The notes beneath the pieces are model-generated. The model was not told the origin of the DNA. It saw only the letters and a list, made by a program, of their open reading frames with translations, and did not search any database. DNA of 18,170 bases from Ruminococcus sp. UBA1394 (GTDB lineage: Bacteria; Bacillota; Clostridia; Oscillospirales; Ruminococcaceae). Shown piece by piece: positions 14,583 to 18,170 of this stretch. Where the stretch lies: NCBI GenBank assembly GCA_002305725.1, contig DBQM01000040.1, forward strand, positions 1-18,170, read 5' to 3'. The translations under genes were made by a program, and so were the position numbers. Position 1 is the stretch's first letter; every line of letters begins with the position of its first letter.

Positions 14583-15776
14583 TTATATCGTTATTCTTGC
14601 AACTTTCCCCCATGGTGGGTTTACACCTTCATTATTAAGCAGCCAGAGGACGGGTATACCTCCGGTGATTTTTTCATCGGGGAACGGAGCGTAACCGTCG
14701 GTCAGAATAATTATGCTTACCGGAAGTTTGTCCTGCATATGATTGTTAACATATTCAAATATCACTTCAAAATCCGTACCGCCGCCTCCCTCAGGCTGGA
14801 TTATTCTGAATTCGCCTTCATCAGAAAATGGCTTTGGCTCAATGACCGCAGCGTCAAAGAAACCCAGCCAGCCTTTAAGTTTTCCGTTAAACTGGTCTAT
14901 AGCTCCCTTTACTTCTGAATACGCAGCGGTTATCCTGTCGTCAGACATTGAACCGGAAGTGTCTATCATAAACAGTATATCCTCGGGTATGTCGTCTTTT
15001 TCGTTGAAATCGGGCAGAAAAAACGGACTGTCTTCAAACCGTCTGTCTGGTGGGGAAAAGCTGTAGTCAACAATCTCTTCCTGGACAAAATCAGCAAGGA
15101 TAGTTCTCCAGTCTGTCTGGGGAGCTTTTAATTCCTGCAGCATACGCCGGGCAAACATCGGCAGTAATCCTCTCAGGTCCGACGGGTCCTGGCTCAATAT
15201 TGCTTCACAGGCGTCGGTTAAATGTTTGTTCCAGACATCACCTGCTGGGTCGTCTTCCTCCAGCGTCCCCCAGCGGCCGTGGTCGTCAGTGCCGGGGGAA
15301 TTTGGTATTTTGTTCGGAGACTTTGAACAAAGCATATTGTAGACCTCTTCAGCTGTGTATTCGTACCCCTCTTTTCCGTTGGGGGCTTTGTGCATACTCT
15401 CCCCGTATCTGCTCAGCGTTATTGCGTTGATATTCATTTTTGCGGACCGTAGTATGTTTGAATTAACCACAATGTCACAGGCTATATTGAAGATATCGCT
15501 GTCCCTGTCGCCCTGGCGAAAACAGTGCTGCAGAACTATATGCAGTATTTCATGCATCATGATAAAATCGAGTTCTGTGTCATTCAGCTCGTCCAGAAAC
15601 TTCGGACCGAAGAATATTCTCTTGCCGTCAGTTGCGGCAGTTTCACAGCTTTCATCTATGGAATAAAGCGTATGCATGAGCAGCAAGCCGTAAAAACCGT
15701 TCCGGCAAAGTATTCTCATGCGTGACAGCAAAAGCCGTTTCATGTATTCCCTTTTCTTTTCATCTGACAGAACCAT
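14583..15776 (-). CDS. vWA-domain protein with N-terminal HExxH metallopeptidase-like domain
   Basis: The N-terminal part (about 8-240, DUF2201-type) has MMHEILHIVLQH with HEILH (75-79), the usual zinc motif of metallopeptidases. The C-terminal part (about 265-395) is a vWA-like fold with the metal-site motif DTSGS (272-276), GGGTD (331-335) and LTDGYAP (358-364). Such proteins usually occur beside a MoxR-type AAA+ ATPase, and here that ATPase is encoded just upstream with a 17-base overlap. In studied MoxR/vWA pairs the ATPase remodels or inserts metal into partner complexes; whether this N-terminal domain cuts proteins is unknown. The ATG at 15776 has GGGAG 8 bases upstream. It is the last gene of the helicase-led transcript. 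The length of 397 residues fits the family. Confidence 0.87.
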   Translation of the reverse strand: MVLSDEKKREYMKRLLLSRMRILCRNGFYGLLLMHTLYSIDESCETAATDGKRIFFGPKFLDELNDTELDFIMMHEILHIVLQHCFRQGDRDSDIFNIACDIVVNSNILRSAKMNINAITLSRYGESMHKAPNGKEGYEYTAEEVYNMLCSKSPNKIPNSPGTDDHGRWGTLEEDDPAGDVWNKHLTDACEAILSQDPSDLRGLLPMFARRMLQELKAPQTDWRTILADFVQEEIVDYSFSPPDRRFEDSPFFLPDFNEKDDIPEDILFMIDTSGSMSDDRITAAYSEVKGAIDQFNGKLKGWLGFFDAAVIEPKPFSDEGEFRIIQPEGGGGTDFEVIFEYVNNHMQDKLPVSIIILTDGYAPFPDEKITGGIPVLWLLNNEGVNPPWGKVARITI

Positions 15777-16878
15777 TCATCATACTCCCTTTGCTCTGAA
15801 GCCATCTTGCAAACTCCGGAATTGACATTAGTCTTTCCTTAAATCTTTTATCAATGCTCATATAGCCTTTCATCAGCACCGCAGAAAAATCCGGCGGCAT
15901 AAGATCTGCATAACGGATCGAATTGGCTATACGGTCAGGCTCGTCCCTGTGATTTCTGGCATAAGACGTCATAGAGGCGGTAAGAGCGTACATAGCGTCG
16001 GTGTTCTGCGGCATTGGCGGTATTTTACCGTCGAATATATCTTCAATTGACGGTAAAGTTGTGTATACCTTAGCCCATGTCCTGAATTCAACGGCAGCAC
16101 CGGTGCCGATAATTCCTGCAATCAGCGGATACATTTTATCGACGTCATCGTCAATTCCGTTAAGAATATTGCTCACCATTTCCCATGAACGGGGAGTAGG
16201 GAACGCAAGGTCATCACTTGCGGAATCAAAGCACATAAGATAATTCTGTCTGAATGAGAGGAATCCGACCACCTTTTCGTTTATTCCCGTTTTAACAGCC
16301 CATTCTTTCCAGGAATTAAAATTGCCCTCAACTTCAATATGCATAAGTCGGTTTGCCAGAGCTTTGGGCATTTTAAATGCGACTGATTTATCCGTAGTCC
16401 TGTTTCCGGCAGCAATTACAATGCAGTTATCCGGAAGCCTGTGTTCGCCGACAACACGGTCAAGGGTAATCTGATAAGCTGCCGCCTGGACAGACTGCGG
16501 TGCTGCGGAAATTTCATCAAGGAACAGGATGTTGACTGTATCTTCTCCCGGGTCCATCTGAAAAATTTCCGGTTTCAGCCAGACGGCAAGCGTCTTTTCA
16601 GCGTTGGAAGTCGGTATCCCACGCAGGTCGATAGGATTGAAAAGTAGTAATCTCACATCTTTCACGCAGACTTTCTTTCCTGTGCTGCTTTCAATCTCAC
16701 TTGCAATCTGCCTTACTGCCTGTGATTTGCCGACACCCGGAGGACCCCAGAGCATTACAGAGGGCATGGTCTTTAAAGGAAGACCGCTGTTGATAACAGT
16801 ACTGTAAGCATGGGAAAGCCTGTCTGCTATTTTACCCACAGTCATTGACGGTATATTTTTTGATATCATTCCGCTCAT
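15760..16878 (-). CDS. MoxR-type AAA+ ATPase
   Basis: This 372-residue ATPase has the Walker A GPPGVGKS (45-52), Walker B ILFLDE (117-122), sensor-1 AAGNR (156-160 region, N159) and an arginine in ALANRLMH (R177) that may be the arginine finger. Around them lie DLRGIPT (84-90) and the ISAAPQSVQAAAYQI helix typical of MoxR/RavA proteins. The rest (about 190-372) is helical and without a known motif. It forms rings that drive the vWA partner encoded downstream. The ATG overlaps the stop of the helicase gene (ATGA) and its own end overlaps the vWA gene by 17 bases, so all three are coupled. It is not a motor for transposition by sequence. Which target the pair acts on cannot be read from the sequence. 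Confidence 0.92.
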   Translation of the reverse strand: MSGMISKNIPSMTVGKIADRLSHAYSTVINSGLPLKTMPSVMLWGPPGVGKSQAVRQIASEIESSTGKKVCVKDVRLLLFNPIDLRGIPTSNAEKTLAVWLKPEIFQMDPGEDTVNILFLDEISAAPQSVQAAAYQITLDRVVGEHRLPDNCIVIAAGNRTTDKSVAFKMPKALANRLMHIEVEGNFNSWKEWAVKTGINEKVVGFLSFRQNYLMCFDSASDDLAFPTPRSWEMVSNILNGIDDDVDKMYPLIAGIIGTGAAVEFRTWAKVYTTLPSIEDIFDGKIPPMPQNTDAMYALTASMTSYARNHRDEPDRIANSIRYADLMPPDFSAVLMKGYMSIDKRFKERLMSIPEFARWLQSKGSMMNGSVR

Positions 16879-18170
16879 TTTTTATTCACTCCCAGTTTTC
16901 TGTCCAGTTCTTCAACTCTTTTTTTGCACACCTCAATTTTATCAGCAAAGCTTTCATTCTTTCCAAGTTCAGCTTTGATTTCACGTTCCTTTTTTTCAAG
17001 TTCTGAAAGGCCGTTTTTAAGCTTTTCAAGGTGTTCATCAAGGGCATCAAGATAATTGTCAATACGAATCAGATTGCCGACTTCCGTATCTCCCAGTTCA
17101 ACATAATATTTGCCCTGACGTGTAAGCCAGATATATGGCTTTTCTTTAGTCATATTTGCCGGCAGAACAATATCAAATCCACGGTATGTCATAAGCATTT
17201 TTTCTCTTGTTTCAAGAATGTGACCACTGACAGCGTCACCTATGTACTCACGTAGCGCCCTGCGCTTTTCAGACTCGGCTTTCTTTGATTTGCTGTCAGT
17301 AACAGGTGGATTTGCATTGCGCCATTGAGTATAAAAAGCGAGGTCATCTTCACATTTTCTGATGACTTCCTGCTGATTGTGAATTTTACCTGGCAATTCC
17401 AGCAGGTCTTTTTCCATCTGAATGCGTGACTCAACAAGCTTTTTCTGCAATGCCATATAGCGTGTAAGTTCATTGGCGGCTTCGACTCGCTCTTTTAAAA
17501 GCGGATTTCCTACGGCGAGTGCCTTGACTTCGGCATAATCAAGGACAGTATTTTCAATATCACTGCCGCTGCGCTCTGTAAGTGAACCAGAAAGCAGACC
17601 GTTTATAAAGCACTGCTTTGTTTCAAGGAGCTGCCAGGAATATGCGTCAAAGCTGCCCTCGGTAATGTACCTGTAGATATACACCTGCGGATTTATATTT
17701 CCCTGACGGAGAATACGTCCCTCACGCTGTGTCATGTCTGCCGGACGCCACGGGACATCAATGTGATGAAGAGCTATCAGACGCTCCTGGATATTGACTC
17801 CGAGTCCAAGCTTAAAGGTTGAGCCTATGAGAATGCGTATATCACCGCTCCGTACTTTTCTGAACAGCTCAGACCTTTTTCTTTCTGTTTCAGCGTCGTG
17901 GATAAAGGCAATCTGCGTGTCCGGTACGCCAAGCTTTGTAAGCCTGTATTTAAGCTCCGTATAGATGTTGAACTTTGCTTTCGGCGTTGATGTGTCACAG
18001 AAAATCAGCTGCGAGCTTTTATTCTGACAAGTTTTATGAAATATGTCGGCGACATTCTCCGCACATCTTGCCACCTTGGACTGAAATGTAAAAGATGCAA
18101 GCGGGTCAACCAGCCTCATGTCAAGTGCTGCCTTTCTGCCGTCGGAGGTGTAGAGTAGGCAACCGGCGAG
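16875..18170 (-). CDS. C-terminal part of a large SNF2-type helicase, continuing off the right edge
   Basis: The frame is open through the right edge (the visible start reads LAGCLLYTSDGRKAALDMR), so the gene begins outside the window and only the last 431 codons are seen. Visible is the second RecA-like domain: SSQLIFCDTSTPKAK, then ILIGSTFKLGLGVNIQ (motif V region) and REGRILRQGN (motif VI). Long coiled-coil-rich stretches and a small mixed domain follow (YIWLTRQGKYYVELGD). The signature TERSGSDIENTVLDYAEVKA is typical of the very large methylase/SNF2 helicases carried on integrative conjugative elements and prophages of Clostridia, whose N-terminal half may hold an N6-adenine methylase. 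An ATG at 18119 is internal and not the real start. The stop overlaps the ATG of the MoxR gene by 4 bases. The function of the full protein here is open. Confidence 0.85.
   Translation of the reverse strand, partial: LAGCLLYTSDGRKAALDMRLVDPLASFTFQSKVARCAENVADIFHKTCQNKSSQLIFCDTSTPKAKFNIYTELKYRLTKLGVPDTQIAFIHDAETERKRSELFRKVRSGDIRILIGSTFKLGLGVNIQERLIALHHIDVPWRPADMTQREGRILRQGNINPQVYIYRYITEGSFDAYSWQLLETKQCFINGLLSGSLTERSGSDIENTVLDYAEVKALAVGNPLLKERVEAANELTRYMALQKKLVESRIQMEKDLLELPGKIHNQQEVIRKCEDDLAFYTQWRNANPPVTDSKSKKAESEKRRALREYIGDAVSGHILETREKMLMTYRGFDIVLPANMTKEKPYIWLTRQGKYYVELGDTEVGNLIRIDNYLDALDEHLEKLKNGLSELEKKEREIKAELGKNESFADKIEVCKKRVEELDRKLGVNKK

Noticed and set aside
18119..18170. ATG at 18119 as the true start of the helicase gene
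   Set aside because: The frame remains open to the window edge and the upstream residues (TSDGRKAALDMR) match the expected helicase family sequence.
1..18170. CRISPR array, tRNA, rRNA or full transposase
   Set aside because: No regularly spaced repeats, no cloverleaf-like sequence with CCA end, no rRNA stretch and no DDE or recombinase gene were seen in reading the window by eye.

Overview
The window looks like a chromosomal stretch from a low-to-moderate GC Firmicute of the Clostridia, most likely a Ruminococcus or a close relative. The grounds are AGGAGG-type ribosome binding sites, TTGACA/TATAAT promoters, lipoproteins with short lipoboxes, a 7TM-type Clostridial sensor operon, and a secreted protein ending in a type I dockerin. 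Dockerins are the mark of cellulosome-forming or dockerin-rich gut bacteria. Species cannot be fixed from the sequence alone.

Left part (1-2600): the first codons of a minus-strand gene leave the window at the left edge. Right beside its promoter begins a polyphosphate kinase (ppk1) that has lost about its first 180 residues. It is followed with no gap by a CorA-type metal channel and a good terminator. Next (2615-4491) come two minus-strand zinc-ribbon membrane proteins. They are divided from a plus-strand XRE regulator by a compact divergent promoter region that carries a pair of CTTTAGG operators. A small minus-strand gene of unknown function overlaps the 3' end of the regulator and has its own promoter next to a strong dyad.

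Middle part (4500-8540): a promoter, a 181-bp MITE-like element with 23-bp terminal inverted repeats, and a tightly overlapping three-gene signalling operon. The operon encodes a 7TM sensor with a degenerate, apparently non-catalytic cytoplasmic part, a real HDxLG-type histidine kinase, and a NarL-type response regulator. The element sits in the presumed leader of this operon. After its terminator come two lipoprotein genes (8672-10701) and a large secreted beta-helix/Ig-like/dockerin protein (10854-13265), which ends at a perfect 17-bp bidirectional terminator.

Right part (13331-18170, minus strand): the C-terminal part of a large SNF2-type helicase that enters from the right edge, a MoxR-type AAA+ ATPase, and a protein joining an HExxH metallopeptidase-like domain to a vWA domain. 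These three overlap by 4 and 17 bases and must be one transcription unit. A WYL-domain regulator with its own very strong promoter follows. This helicase/MoxR/metallopeptidase-vWA/WYL set is the most likely uncharacterised system in the window, perhaps a conflict or mobile-element module. That role is inference from domain content and gene order only. No tRNA, rRNA, CRISPR array or intact transposase was seen.
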